Shown here: positions 54,575-63,023 of the stretch, piece after piece
Layout of the letters: each line of letters begins with the position of its first letter
Numbering within the stretch: position 1 is the first letter of the stretch
Origin: Bacteroidota bacterium
GTDB lineage: Bacteria; Bacteroidota; Ignavibacteria; Ignavibacteriales; Ignavibacteriaceae
Direction of reading: 5' to 3'
DNA: 63,307 nt
NCBI GenBank assembly: GCA_022708025.1
Contig: JAKIZM010000011.1
Span: 1-63,307, forward strand
Notes under the pieces: model-generated
What the model was told of the DNA's origin: nothing
Database searches by the model: none
What the model saw: only the letters and a program-made list of their open reading frames with translations
Made by a program: the position numbers and the translations under genes

Positions 54575-56851
54575 TCATTCAACTATTATCTCATCAATCA
54601 TTAACCAGGTTTTTCCGAAAGCAATAGGATGCCATTTAGGCGCTTCATCATAATTTTTTACAAATATCTTAATATATCTTGCATAAGTATCATTTAATTG
54701 AACACCAAAATCCCTCTGTATCCAATCTGGATCTTTTAACGAAGAAGGTATTTCCACTTTCCCTGCGCTTTCATATTCATTTCCATCAACCGAAGTATAA
54801 AATTCAATATACTGCGGAAAAAAGACTAATGAAGAAGAGGCTTGAAAAAAACCAAGAGATATTTTATTAAATGTATATGGTTTTTCTAAATCAACAATTG
54901 CTTCAAAGTCAGTTCCATAATATCCTTGCCAGGTATTATCACCACCGCGAAAACTATCTGAACCGCGGATGCCGTCAGTCAAAGCCTCGATTCCGCCGGC
55001 AGAATATTTTTCACTGTAAGGATATGAAAGTTTAACAGGTTTTCTGTTTGCTTTATTAAAAGAAATTCCAAAGGCATACGTTTTACCAACTTTCTTTTCG
55101 CCTTTCTGAAAAAAGATATTAACTAAGTTTGTTTTATCTATTTCAAATTGAAATTCGTTTTCTGAGATTTTATTTATCATCAGTTCACTCACGAATGAAC
55201 CTATTCTCAGATCAATATCTTTTTGCAACTGAGTTACCTTAATATCATAAATATTTTTTGAAGGATTGAAAGTTTTGGTAATCTCAAATGGTTTTGTTTC
55301 AAGACCGTAATTAACATCAAGTAAATCCAATCTCCTATAATGATTCTGAACTCTTTGTCTGAATGATTCGAAATCTCTTTCCTGAGGATAATTCCAGATA
55401 ACCTCGATGAGAGCTAACATTCTTGGAAATAACCGGTCATCAACAAATTGCTGAGGCGCGTATTCTGTCCACATCAATCCTTCGCTGCCAAGAACATGTT
55501 TCCTTTCATCAAAACTTAATTCTTCCGGCACCGGATCAAAATAATATACTTTCCGCAAATCAGTGGTCTCAACAGGATAATCAAAATAGCAGTTTGTTGT
55601 AGGCGAGACAATTACATCGTGTCCCATTTTAGCTGCTTCGATTGCACCTTTCAGACCTCTCCAGGATTGAACCGTTGCTTCAGGTGCAAGTCCGCCTTCA
55701 AGTATTTCATCCCATCCAACAATCTTCTTCCCTTTTGAGTTAATAAATTTTTCCATTCGTTTTACAAAATAACTTTGTAACTCATTTTCATCTTTCAAGT
55801 TTTCATCTTTAATTCTTTGCTGGCATTTCGGACAGTTCTGCCACCTTACTTTTGGCGCTTCATCACCGCCGATATGAATATATTTACCCGGGAATAACTC
55901 AACTACTTCACTTATAACATCTTCTAAAAACTGAAATGTTTTTTCATTACCGGCACAGTAAATATCGGGATAAATTCCCCAAAGAGTTCCAACATCAAAC
56001 GGACCGCCGGTGCAGGAAATTTCCGGAAAGCAAGAAAGCGCAGCAAGTGAATGACCGGGCATTTCAATTTCCGGAACAACATTAATAAATCTGCTGGCAG
56101 CATATTCAACTATCTCTTTTACATCTTCTTGTGTGTAATAACCGCCGTAAACAGTTCCATCTTCATAAGTACGGTATGCACCTTTTTTAGTTAATTCTGG
56201 ATATTTTTTAATTTCAATTCTCCAGGCTTGATCTTCGGTAAGATGCCAATGTAAAGTGTTGAATTTATGATAAGCAAGAAGATCTATATATCTTTTTACA
56301 AAATCCTTTTCCATAAAATGTCTGCAGCAGTCAAGATTTAATGCACGCCATTCAAATTCCGGTTTATCGTAAACCACAACAGCGGGCAATATCCAATCGA
56401 TGCCTTCAACTTTTACTATTGAGTTAATATATGGATCAAAAAGCTGACGCAATGTCTGAACACCATAAAACAATCCGTTTAATTCATTAGCTTCTATTAG
56501 GACATTAAACGGATTTATTACTAATGTATATCCTTCTTTACCATATTCATTTGTTTTGGTTTTTAGGGAGAGTATGATTGAATTTGTTTCCATCATACCA
56601 TTCCAGATTTCCGGTTTCAGGTCAAATCCTGTTGCCGGTTTAATTACTTCTGAAAGATAATCTGCTACTTTTCTTGAATACTGATCAAAATAAATTTTTG
56701 TTTGGTTAGTCAGTGTAAATGAGCCATCGTTAATTACAATACTTTTTGGACTTGGAATCAGATTTATATTACTCCCCAACATTTGTGAATACATCAGATG
56801 ATTTACTCCCAATACAAATACTGCTAATACAGTAAAAATAATTTTTTTCAT
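54575..56851 (-). CDS. Exported beta-N-acetylhexosaminidase, GH20
   Basis: 758-aa glycosidase with a signal peptide (1-22), an N-terminal GH20b domain (about 30-160), the catalytic TIM barrel (165-500) and C-terminal domains including a discoidin/F5-8-like module (TFNKISLGFFQASSSLV, about 630-755). The substrate-assisted catalytic pair is D330-E331 in HIGGDEAP, and HWHLTEDQAWRIEI is typical. It removes terminal GlcNAc or GalNAc from chitin-like or glycoprotein chains. No T9SS sorting domain, so it is periplasmic or outer-membrane associated. The aldo/keto reductase gene lies 29 bp upstream, probably the same operon. Confidence 0.92.
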   Translation of the reverse strand: MKKIIFTVLAVFVLGVNHLMYSQMLGSNINLIPSPKSIVINDGSFTLTNQTKIYFDQYSRKVADYLSEVIKPATGFDLKPEIWNGMMETNSIILSLKTKTNEYGKEGYTLVINPFNVLIEANELNGLFYGVQTLRQLFDPYINSIVKVEGIDWILPAVVVYDKPEFEWRALNLDCCRHFMEKDFVKRYIDLLAYHKFNTLHWHLTEDQAWRIEIKKYPELTKKGAYRTYEDGTVYGGYYTQEDVKEIVEYAASRFINVVPEIEMPGHSLAALSCFPEISCTGGPFDVGTLWGIYPDIYCAGNEKTFQFLEDVISEVVELFPGKYIHIGGDEAPKVRWQNCPKCQQRIKDENLKDENELQSYFVKRMEKFINSKGKKIVGWDEILEGGLAPEATVQSWRGLKGAIEAAKMGHDVIVSPTTNCYFDYPVETTDLRKVYYFDPVPEELSFDERKHVLGSEGLMWTEYAPQQFVDDRLFPRMLALIEVIWNYPQERDFESFRQRVQNHYRRLDLLDVNYGLETKPFEITKTFNPSKNIYDIKVTQLQKDIDLRIGSFVSELMINKISENEFQFEIDKTNLVNIFFQKGEKKVGKTYAFGISFNKANRKPVKLSYPYSEKYSAGGIEALTDGIRGSDSFRGGDNTWQGYYGTDFEAIVDLEKPYTFNKISLGFFQASSSLVFFPQYIEFYTSVDGNEYESAGKVEIPSSLKDPDWIQRDFGVQLNDTYARYIKIFVKNYDEAPKWHPIAFGKTWLMIDEIIVE

Positions 56852-56880
56852 ATTTACACCTATAATTTGTTTTGGAATTA

Positions 56881-57849
56881 CTAAGTAAATAACTGTTTAA
56901 TAAACTCAAACTCTTCCAAAGTTAAAGGATTATCCATTCCGCTTAAATTTGATTTAACCTGATCAAGATTTCTGAATCCCGGTATTACAGCACCAACCTG
57001 TTTATAATATAATAAATACTGCAATGCAGCTCTTGATAGTTCCTGATTAGAAGGACCGAACTTAATTTTCAGTTGTTCAATTTTAGGTTCTAACTTTGCA
57101 AGATTTTCTGCTTTAAATGCTTCCTTTTTTGCTCTGTGATCACCGGATTCAAATTGAGGCGGATTTCTGTGATGATACTTACCAAGCAATAAACCTTGTG
57201 CAATCGGACCGAAAGCAATAAAAGAAATGTTGTGCTGATCAAGCAGTTTTCTGGTTGGAGAATCTTCTTTTAAAAATCTATCATCAATTGCACTGGCAAA
57301 ACTTTGAATAACATCCGGTTTTACTTTGGGAATTAATTTTACAAAATCATCATGCTTATATGCGGATTGCCCAATCAGTCTGATTTTACCTTCTTCACGA
57401 AGCCGATACATTACTTCAACAGCATCATCCAGATATTTATCATTTTCACCAAAATTTCCATGATGGAAATAATAAAGATCAATATAATCCCGTTTAAGAT
57501 TTATTAAAGATTGTTCACACTGATGACGGATATGTTTTGGTTCATAGGCATGTTCAGCTGTCCCGGGAAACCACCCGACTTTGGTAGCAATAATAAAATT
57601 GTTAGAACGCTTTCCAAGAATCCGTGCAAGCATTCTTTCTGCCCTGCCGTTACCGTAAACATCGGCATTATCGAAATGATTAACACCGTTATCAATCGCA
57701 TAATTTATTGCTTCAGAAATTTCTTTTTCATCAACATCAGCCCAGCCATTTGAAACACCATCAACCCAATTCAATCCGCCCATTGTCCAACAGCCAAGAC
57801 TGATTTCTGAAACACTTATATCCGAATTGCCAAGTTTTCTATATTTGAT
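56881..57849 (-). CDS. Aldo/keto reductase, apparent ATC start
   Basis: 322-aa NADPH-dependent reductase. Catalytic tetrad residues lie in HFDNADVYGNGRAERML (Asp, Tyr), ATKVGW (Lys) and YFHHGN (His). The family N-terminus, IKYRKLGNSDISVSEISLGCW, is encoded upstream of the first ATG (57783) in the same frame, back to a TAG. No ATG, GTG or TTG lies in that stretch. At the position of the usual initiator Met is ATC (57849-57847), with AGGAAAGGA 7 nt before it. So the start is either ATC or a mutated ATG. Starting at 57783 would delete the first beta strand. Confidence 0.75.
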   Translation of the reverse strand: MKYRKLGNSDISVSEISLGCWTMGGLNWVDGVSNGWADVDEKEISEAINYAIDNGVNHFDNADVYGNGRAERMLARILGKRSNNFIIATKVGWFPGTAEHAYEPKHIRHQCEQSLINLKRDYIDLYYFHHGNFGENDKYLDDAVEVMYRLREEGKIRLIGQSAYKHDDFVKLIPKVKPDVIQSFASAIDDRFLKEDSPTRKLLDQHNISFIAFGPIAQGLLLGKYHHRNPPQFESGDHRAKKEAFKAENLAKLEPKIEQLKIKFGPSNQELSRAALQYLLYYKQVGAVIPGFRNLDQVKSNLSGMDNPLTLEEFEFIKQLFT

Positions 57850-58121
57850 GTTTTTATCCTTTCCTGTCTAATCAAAGATAAAAAAGAAAAACTGTAAATA
57901 GAACCTTTATAAAAATAATTATTTTCAGCGGAAAGAAATTCATGAAAATACTGTCTCACACTTTCCAGGAATTCTTTATCAGAAATGTTTAGTATTCAGA
58001 AGGATGAAATAATAATACTATCAAAATTGATAAGTGAAAATCGAAAACTCTATTTGAACGAAAAAAATAATTTAATTCAATTTGAAAAGAGATTATACTT
58101 TAAAGTTCTTGAAAAAAGGCT

Positions 58122-59123
58122 TTACTTATTCGCACCGACTTTCTTTTGATAACCAATTATCAGGTTAAGCATATAAAACCGACTGAGCCGCCAGGATTTG
58201 AATTCATCCGGAATCTCAGTTTGTTTAAGCTGATCAATAGTCAAGTTATCTGCAATAGCATTATCAATAATATTATCTACTTTTTGGATATATAGTTTAA
58301 GTTTGTCAATATCTTCATTGCTTCCAACATTTCCATGACCCGGAACGATATATTTTGCATCAAGCTTTTTAAATTTTTCCAGACAATTTATCCATTCATT
58401 CGGAAATCCATCGCCTAAAAACGGATGGCGTTCGGCAAACATTAAATCCCCGCCAAATAATATTTTTTCTTCCGGAAGCCATAAAACTATATCCTCTTCA
58501 GTATGTCCTTTACCAAGATTTATTATAGCTGCATTTCTCTTTTTGCCCTTTATCACCAGTGTATCAGTAAAAAGTTTATTCGGTAAAGTAATTTTATATT
58601 CATCAAGTGATTGTTGAATTGCTTTATAATAATCAAGCCACATCTTATGTTCTTCAAACATATTCAGATCATTTTCCTTTTCAATTTGTTTCAAAGTTTT
58701 TTCTATCATCGGTCCAACAATTTCAGTTTCGGATTTTAACTCTTCTGGCTCATTTGTTTCTATTAAATCTTTAATTCTTTCAGTCGCAATAATTTCAGCA
58801 TCTGTAAAAATCTGATTACCTCTTATATGGTCATTATGAAAATGACTGTTTACAAGATATTTAACTTTATTGCCGGTTAACTCCTCGGCGGCAGTTTTTA
58901 AATCCTTTGCTGCCAAAGGTGAAATAAAACAGTCATACACCAACGTTTCATCGCCAAGATTTACAATGCCCGCATTACATATTGCATATCCGCCGGCTTT
59001 GTGTATAACTGCAAAAATTCCATCACTTAATTTTTCAATTGTGAAATGTTCCGACTTAAACTCTTGAGCTGCAAGGTTAGTTATAACAAAAAACACAAGA
59101 AGAAAGATTCTTTGAAATTTCAT
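58122..59123 (-). CDS. Exported metallo-beta-lactamase-fold hydrolase
   Basis: 333-aa protein with a signal peptide ending LAAQ (1-20). The metal site is HFHNDH (94-99), with further histidines in LGKGHTEEDIVLWLPE and VPGHGNVGS, and the aspartate in FGGDLMFAERHPFLGDG. A glycine/aromatic N-terminal strand (FAVIHKAGGYAICNAGIV) is as in periplasmic MBL proteins related to subclass B and quinoprotein relay enzymes. Substrate unknown; a true beta-lactamase role is possible but not supported by context. Runs toward the repeat 5' of the AKR gene. Confidence 0.85.
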   Translation of the reverse strand: MKFQRIFLLVFFVITNLAAQEFKSEHFTIEKLSDGIFAVIHKAGGYAICNAGIVNLGDETLVYDCFISPLAAKDLKTAAEELTGNKVKYLVNSHFHNDHIRGNQIFTDAEIIATERIKDLIETNEPEELKSETEIVGPMIEKTLKQIEKENDLNMFEEHKMWLDYYKAIQQSLDEYKITLPNKLFTDTLVIKGKKRNAAIINLGKGHTEEDIVLWLPEEKILFGGDLMFAERHPFLGDGFPNEWINCLEKFKKLDAKYIVPGHGNVGSNEDIDKLKLYIQKVDNIIDNAIADNLTIDQLKQTEIPDEFKSWRLSRFYMLNLIIGYQKKVGANK

Positions 59124-59234
59124 TTTATTTTATTCCTTCTGTCAGTCTGAGTATTTCTACAGGCTTACTATAAACTTTGTCGAAGACTGACTATTCAATT
59201 TGCTATTATAATCTTTTCATTTCTTTAGTTAAAG

Positions 59235-59262
59235 GTCATACATCGACTGCGCTCTGTATGAC
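59235..59262. repeat. Hairpin repeat behind delta-60 gene 1
   Basis: GTCATAC (59235-59241) pairs with GTATGAC (59256-59262) around an ATCGACTGCGCTCT centre. It lies 8 bp past the gene stop and is duplicated at 61357-61384, so it marks one end of the tandem unit and may terminate transcription. Confidence 0.75.
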
Positions 59263-59269
59263 ATAAGCT

Positions 59270-60895
59270 TTATCTCAATAAAATCATTTTCTTTGTTTCA
59301 ACAAATGAACCTGCCCGTAAAGTATAGAAATATACTCCGCTCGAAAGATTCTGACCTTTGTCAGAATGACTGTTAAAATCAACTTCATAACTGCCTGCAG
59401 GTTTATATTCGTTAACTAATGTTGAGACTTCGTTTCCGAGAATATCATAAACTTTTAATGTTACAAATGACGAATGGCCAATGACAAATGACAATGTTGT
59501 TGTTGGATTAAATGGATTAGGATAATTCTGATGTAAAACAAAATCCGCTGGGACTTCAGAATTACTCATTTCAACTCCGGTTGGATTTTGTGTCAGCCGG
59601 GTAACCATAAAATCTCCATTGTTATTTGCAAAATCCCATCCTGCGGCTAAAATATCACCATTATCCAGAGGGATACATTGTGTTAAATAATAACCGTATG
59701 TATTACTAAGATTAAGTATAAACTTCCCCTCAGGAGCAAATGTTGTATCCGGTGTGCCATCAGAATTTAACCTTGCCAATCCTGCCTTTCCGTGTCCAAC
59801 ACTTACGCCTCCAACGAGCAATATTCTGCCTTGGCTATCAACCTTCATATCATAACAGACATCAAAGTTTTCTGCAAAATGTATCTCTGTCCAGCCGTTA
59901 TTACCGAAAGTTGGATCGATTGTTCCGTCAAGTAAAAATCTGCCAACAATAAAATTTGTTGGTCCGCTATTTGGCGTTGTTCCTGATAACAGTATCTTTC
60001 CATCATTGGTTAATACCAGAGATTCACCGCCTTCACCGCCTGCAAGATGAGATTTACCATCTTTTTCTGTAAGAACTATTCCGTTATCTCCAAAAGTTGT
60101 AACCGGATTACCAAAACGATCCATCATAGCCAAAGCAAACTGACTCATTCCATTTGCAAATGCCACAGTAGCCATTACAACAGCAGAATCTCCAAGGAAC
60201 AAACATGCTATCGGACGAAAGGTTGCGACAAAGGGTAATACTGCTTCTCCCTCATCACCAAAAGACAAATCACGTCCGCCATCTGAGTTAAATCTCATCA
60301 AACCAAATGCACCTAAACCTGTTCTATAACCGGCAATTAAAATATTTCCATCAGAAAGAACTTTTACTCCATACATTTCGCCTGAATAATCTACTTTGAA
60401 ACGATATACTGCGCTTCCGCTATCAGCAAATGTAGTATCCAAAGAACCATCTGCGTTAAAGCGATAAAGAGACGGTGTAATACGACCTCCAGCATTGCTC
60501 ACAGCTTGAGCACCAGTAAGTAATATCTTACCATCAGGCTGAAGTCCAATTGCATTTGCGTAATCTCTGAAAGAAAACTGAAGTGAAACTTTACCACTAT
60601 CTCCAAAATTTGCAGTATCCAACTGTCCGTTTGGAAGCAACTGAGTTAATGCAATAAAATAACTACCGTTATGATCACTTTTACCGGCAACTAAAATTTT
60701 TCCGTTTGGCATAAGTAAAAGGTCATTTGGTATATCATCGTAGTTCTCGCCGAAATTGATTCTTTTAATTCCGTTATCTCCAAAGCTTTGGTCAAATACC
60801 CAGTTGTTCTGAGCATTAACGGAAAAACAAATCAGGAAAAACTGTAAATAAAAAAATCCAATTTTCTTCGTGATTGTTGTTTGCAGTGCTTTCAT
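59270..60895 (-). CDS. Delta-60-repeat protein with T9SS sorting domain (copy 1)
   Basis: 541-aa secreted protein: signal peptide ending VNAQ (1-29), about seven delta-60 repeats of the form DGKILLTGAQ...RFNADGSLDTTFADSG (30-435), and a C-terminal type IX sorting domain from FVLHQNYPNPFNP to KKMILLR. Delta-60 repeats form a beta-propeller-like fold of unknown ligand. The sorting domain carries two in-frame insertions that correspond to dispersed repeats (59464-59491 and 59341-59375). It is the downstream partner of a tandem duplication with 61392-63023; unit length 2122 bp. Confidence 0.88.
   Translation of the reverse strand: MKALQTTITKKIGFFYLQFFLICFSVNAQNNWVFDQSFGDNGIKRINFGENYDDIPNDLLLMPNGKILVAGKSDHNGSYFIALTQLLPNGQLDTANFGDSGKVSLQFSFRDYANAIGLQPDGKILLTGAQAVSNAGGRITPSLYRFNADGSLDTTFADSGSAVYRFKVDYSGEMYGVKVLSDGNILIAGYRTGLGAFGLMRFNSDGGRDLSFGDEGEAVLPFVATFRPIACLFLGDSAVVMATVAFANGMSQFALAMMDRFGNPVTTFGDNGIVLTEKDGKSHLAGGEGGESLVLTNDGKILLSGTTPNSGPTNFIVGRFLLDGTIDPTFGNNGWTEIHFAENFDVCYDMKVDSQGRILLVGGVSVGHGKAGLARLNSDGTPDTTFAPEGKFILNLSNTYGYYLTQCIPLDNGDILAAGWDFANNNGDFMVTRLTQNPTGVEMSNSEVPADFVLHQNYPNPFNPTTTLSFVIGHSSFVTLKVYDILGNEVSTLVNEYKPAGSYEVDFNSHSDKGQNLSSGVYFYTLRAGSFVETKKMILLR
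59341..59375 (-). repeat. In-frame repeat insert 1 in sorting domain of copy 1
   Basis: ATTCTGAC (59348-59355) and GTCAGAAT (59360-59367) form a palindrome that encodes HSDKGQN within the sorting domain. The same palindrome occurs in noncoding DNA at 61172-61191. Copy 2 has an unrelated insert at the same point (61461-61493). Confidence 0.7.
59464..59491 (-). repeat. In-frame repeat insert 2 in sorting domain of copy 1
   Basis: Tandem AATGAC/AATGGCC words encode VIGHSSFVT. Copy 2 carries a different, palindromic insert at the equivalent point (61582-61637). Confidence 0.55.
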
Positions 60896-60969
60896 AGTTT
60901 TAGTTTCCTTTAATAGTTTTTTTATGCGATTTTTCTGATAGAAAACTAAATCAATAAAAACAACAAATC

Positions 60970-60987
60970 ATCACGCAAATGCGTGAT
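60970..60987. promoter_or_regulatory. Perfect 18-bp palindrome upstream of copy 1
   Basis: ATCACGCA-AA-TGCGTGAT, 75 bp before the start of copy 1. It is conserved exactly upstream of copy 2 although nearby bases differ. Its form (ATCACGCA/TGCGTGAT) fits a dimeric regulator operator. A hairpin TTTTCT/AGAAAA (60931-60945) lies between it and the gene. Confidence 0.5.
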
Positions 60988-61171
60988 TTTGAAACACTAA
61001 ATTTGAAGAATTATGAAAATTACTGCCAAGAAAGGGAAAAATAAAATAATTATTCTTTCTGTTAGTCTGAGTAGTTCAACAGGCTCACTATAAACTTTGT
61101 CGAAGAGTGACAGATGGTTAATATTAGAAATCTATAACACTAATTATTTCAAAAGTATATCCACTCATAAG

Positions 61172-61191
61172 ATTCTGACATTCGTCAGAAT
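61172..61191. repeat. Noncoding copy of the ATTCTGAC palindrome
   Basis: ATTCTGAC (61172-61179) and GTCAGAAT (61184-61191) match insert 1 of copy 1. The flanking bases (AGTATATCCACTC before, GACTGTGAAA after) also resemble the sorting-domain coding strand. Confidence 0.65.
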
Positions 61192-61356
61192 GACTGTGAA
61201 ACAAGACACCCTTCGATCCCGTAAGGTGGGACAGGTAAATTCAGTGTGAGATTAGGTTTACGATCTACGCTTATTGATTGTCACCCTAAGTCCGCCAGAG
61301 GCGGATCGAAGACTGACTATTTAATCTGTTATTATTTTTGATAAATATAATAAAAG

Positions 61357-61384
61357 GTCATACTTCGACTGCGCTCTGTATGAC
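61357..61384. repeat. Hairpin repeat behind delta-60 gene 2
   Basis: GTCATAC / GTATGAC with the same centre as 59235-59262, 2122 bp away, again just past the gene stop. Confidence 0.75.
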
Positions 61385-61391
61385 ATAAGCT

Positions 61392-63023
61392 TTATCTCAA
61401 TAAAATCATTTTCTTTGTCTCAACAAATGAACCTGCCCGTAAAGTATAGAAATATACTCCGCTTGCCAACTGATGATTGTTGACCGTGGACTGGAAATCA
61501 ACTTCATAATTGCCTGCAGGTTTGTATTCATTAACTAACGTTGCTACTTCATTTCCCAGAACATCATATACTTTTAAAGTCACGAACCCCACCTCGTTCC
61601 TCCCCTTTGATAAAGGGGAGGATGAAGGAGGGGTTGGAATTGTGAATTTTATTTTTGTTGACGGATTAAAAGGATTCGGATAATTCTGATGTAAAACAAA
61701 ATCCGTTGGGACTTCAGAATTACTCACTTCAACTCCTGTTGGATTTTGTGTTAAGCGGGTAACCATAAAATCTCCGCTGTTGCTATGAAAATCGTATCCT
61801 GCGGCTAAAATATCACCATTATCAAGAGGAATACAATGTGTTAAATAATGAGTGCCGCTATTGTTATTAAGATCAAGAATAAATTTTCCATCAGGAGCAA
61901 ATGTTGTATCCGGTGTGCCATCAGAATTCAACCTTGCCAACCCAGCCATTCCGTAACCAACACTTACGCCTCCAACGAGCAATATCCTGCCTTGGCTATC
62001 AACCTTCATATCATAACAGATATCAAAGTTTTCTGCAAAATGTATCTCTGCCCAGCCGTTATTACCGAATGTGGGATCGATTGTTCCGTCAAGTAAAAAT
62101 CTGCCAACTATAAAATTTGTTGGTCCGCTATCCGGTGTGGTTCCTGATAAAAGTATCTTTCCATCATTGGTTAATAACAAGGATTCGCCACCTGAGTAAT
62201 TATATTTACCATCTTTTTCTGTAAGAACTATTCCGTTATCTCCGAAAGTTGAAACCGGATTACCAAAACGATCCATCATAGCCAAAGCAAACTGACTCAT
62301 TCCATTTGCAAATGCCACAGTAGCCATTACAACTGCAGAATCCCCAAGAAAAGGTAAAACTGCTTCACCCTGATCACCAAAAGACAAATCACGCCCGCCG
62401 ACTGAGTTAAACCTCATCAAACCAAAAGCACCTGAACCAGTCCGATAACCAGCGGTTAAAATATTTCCATCAGAAAGAACTTTTACTCCATACATCTCGC
62501 CTGAATAATTACCTTTAAAACGATGCACTGCTCTTCCGTTAGCTGCAAAGGTAGTATCTAAAGAGCCATCTGCGTTAAAGCGATAAAGAGACGGAGTTAT
62601 CTGACTTCCGCCATTGCCTTCAGCTTCAGCACCGGTAACTAATATCTTAACATCAGACTGAACAGACTGAAGCTCAATTGCATTTGCGTGGTCTCTAAGA
62701 ACAAAATGGTGTGAAACTTTACCGCCATCTCCAAAACCTGCAGTGTCTAACTGCCCGTTTGGAAGCAATTGAGTTATTGCAATGTAATAACTCATATTAT
62801 CCCGACTTATGCCTGCAACTAAAATTTTTCCGTTTGGCATAAGTAAGATATCATTTGGTATATCATTATAGTTTGGACCGAAATTGATTCTTTTAATTCC
62901 GTTATCTCCAAAGCTTTGATCAAATACCCAGTTGTTCTGAGCATTAACGGAAAAACAAATCAGGAAAAACTGTAAATAAAAAAATCCAATTTTCTTCGTG
63001 ATTGTTGTTTGCAGTGTTTTCAT
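61392..63023 (-). CDS. Delta-60-repeat protein with T9SS sorting domain (copy 2)
   Basis: 543-aa paralogue of copy 1. The signal peptide is nearly identical, the delta-60 repeats are highly similar, with a gap of about 11 residues near residue 227 (the PFLGDSAVV region) relative to copy 1. The type IX sorting domain is the same apart from two in-frame inserts of different origin. Loss and gain of short segments without frame breaks suggests both copies are under selection as protein. Probably exported and displayed or released by T9SS. The upstream 18-bp palindrome is shared. Confidence 0.88.
   Translation of the reverse strand: MKTLQTTITKKIGFFYLQFFLICFSVNAQNNWVFDQSFGDNGIKRINFGPNYNDIPNDILLMPNGKILVAGISRDNMSYYIAITQLLPNGQLDTAGFGDGGKVSHHFVLRDHANAIELQSVQSDVKILVTGAEAEGNGGSQITPSLYRFNADGSLDTTFAANGRAVHRFKGNYSGEMYGVKVLSDGNILTAGYRTGSGAFGLMRFNSVGGRDLSFGDQGEAVLPFLGDSAVVMATVAFANGMSQFALAMMDRFGNPVSTFGDNGIVLTEKDGKYNYSGGESLLLTNDGKILLSGTTPDSGPTNFIVGRFLLDGTIDPTFGNNGWAEIHFAENFDICYDMKVDSQGRILLVGGVSVGYGMAGLARLNSDGTPDTTFAPDGKFILDLNNNSGTHYLTHCIPLDNGDILAAGYDFHSNSGDFMVTRLTQNPTGVEVSNSEVPTDFVLHQNYPNPFNPSTKIKFTIPTPPSSSPLSKGRNEVGFVTLKVYDVLGNEVATLVNEYKPAGNYEVDFQSTVNNHQLASGVYFYTLRAGSFVETKKMILLR
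61461..61493 (-). repeat. In-frame repeat insert 1 in sorting domain of copy 2
   Basis: Encodes QSTVNNHQL at the position where copy 1 has the ATTCTGAC palindrome. The CCACGGTCAAC core resembles common dispersed intergenic words, but no second copy lies in this window. Confidence 0.45.
61582..61637 (-). repeat. In-frame repeat insert 2 in sorting domain of copy 2
   Basis: TCCTCCCCTTT (61598-61608) and AAAGGGGAGGA (61612-61622) form an 11-bp palindrome with a GAT loop. It is translated as part of PTPPSSSPLSKGRNEVG in the sorting domain. Composition (GC- and C-run-rich) is unlike the gene around it. Confidence 0.75.

Larger units (their letters stand above)
60896..61391. other. 496-bp intergenic region between tandem copies
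   Basis: Contains a T-rich leader, the 18-bp palindrome (60970-60987), GTCA...TGAC-type repeats (about 61062-61112 and 61278-61315), a stretch resembling a decayed sorting-domain end around 61150-61200, and the hairpin 61357-61384. No coding frame is convincing. Confidence 0.65.

Noticed and set aside
57985..58149. 54-codon open frame on the plus strand between the AKR and MBL genes
   Set aside because: No well-placed ribosome binding site, it overlaps the 3' end of the MBL gene on the opposite strand, and the composition is what AT-rich noncoding DNA gives. Possible but unsupported.
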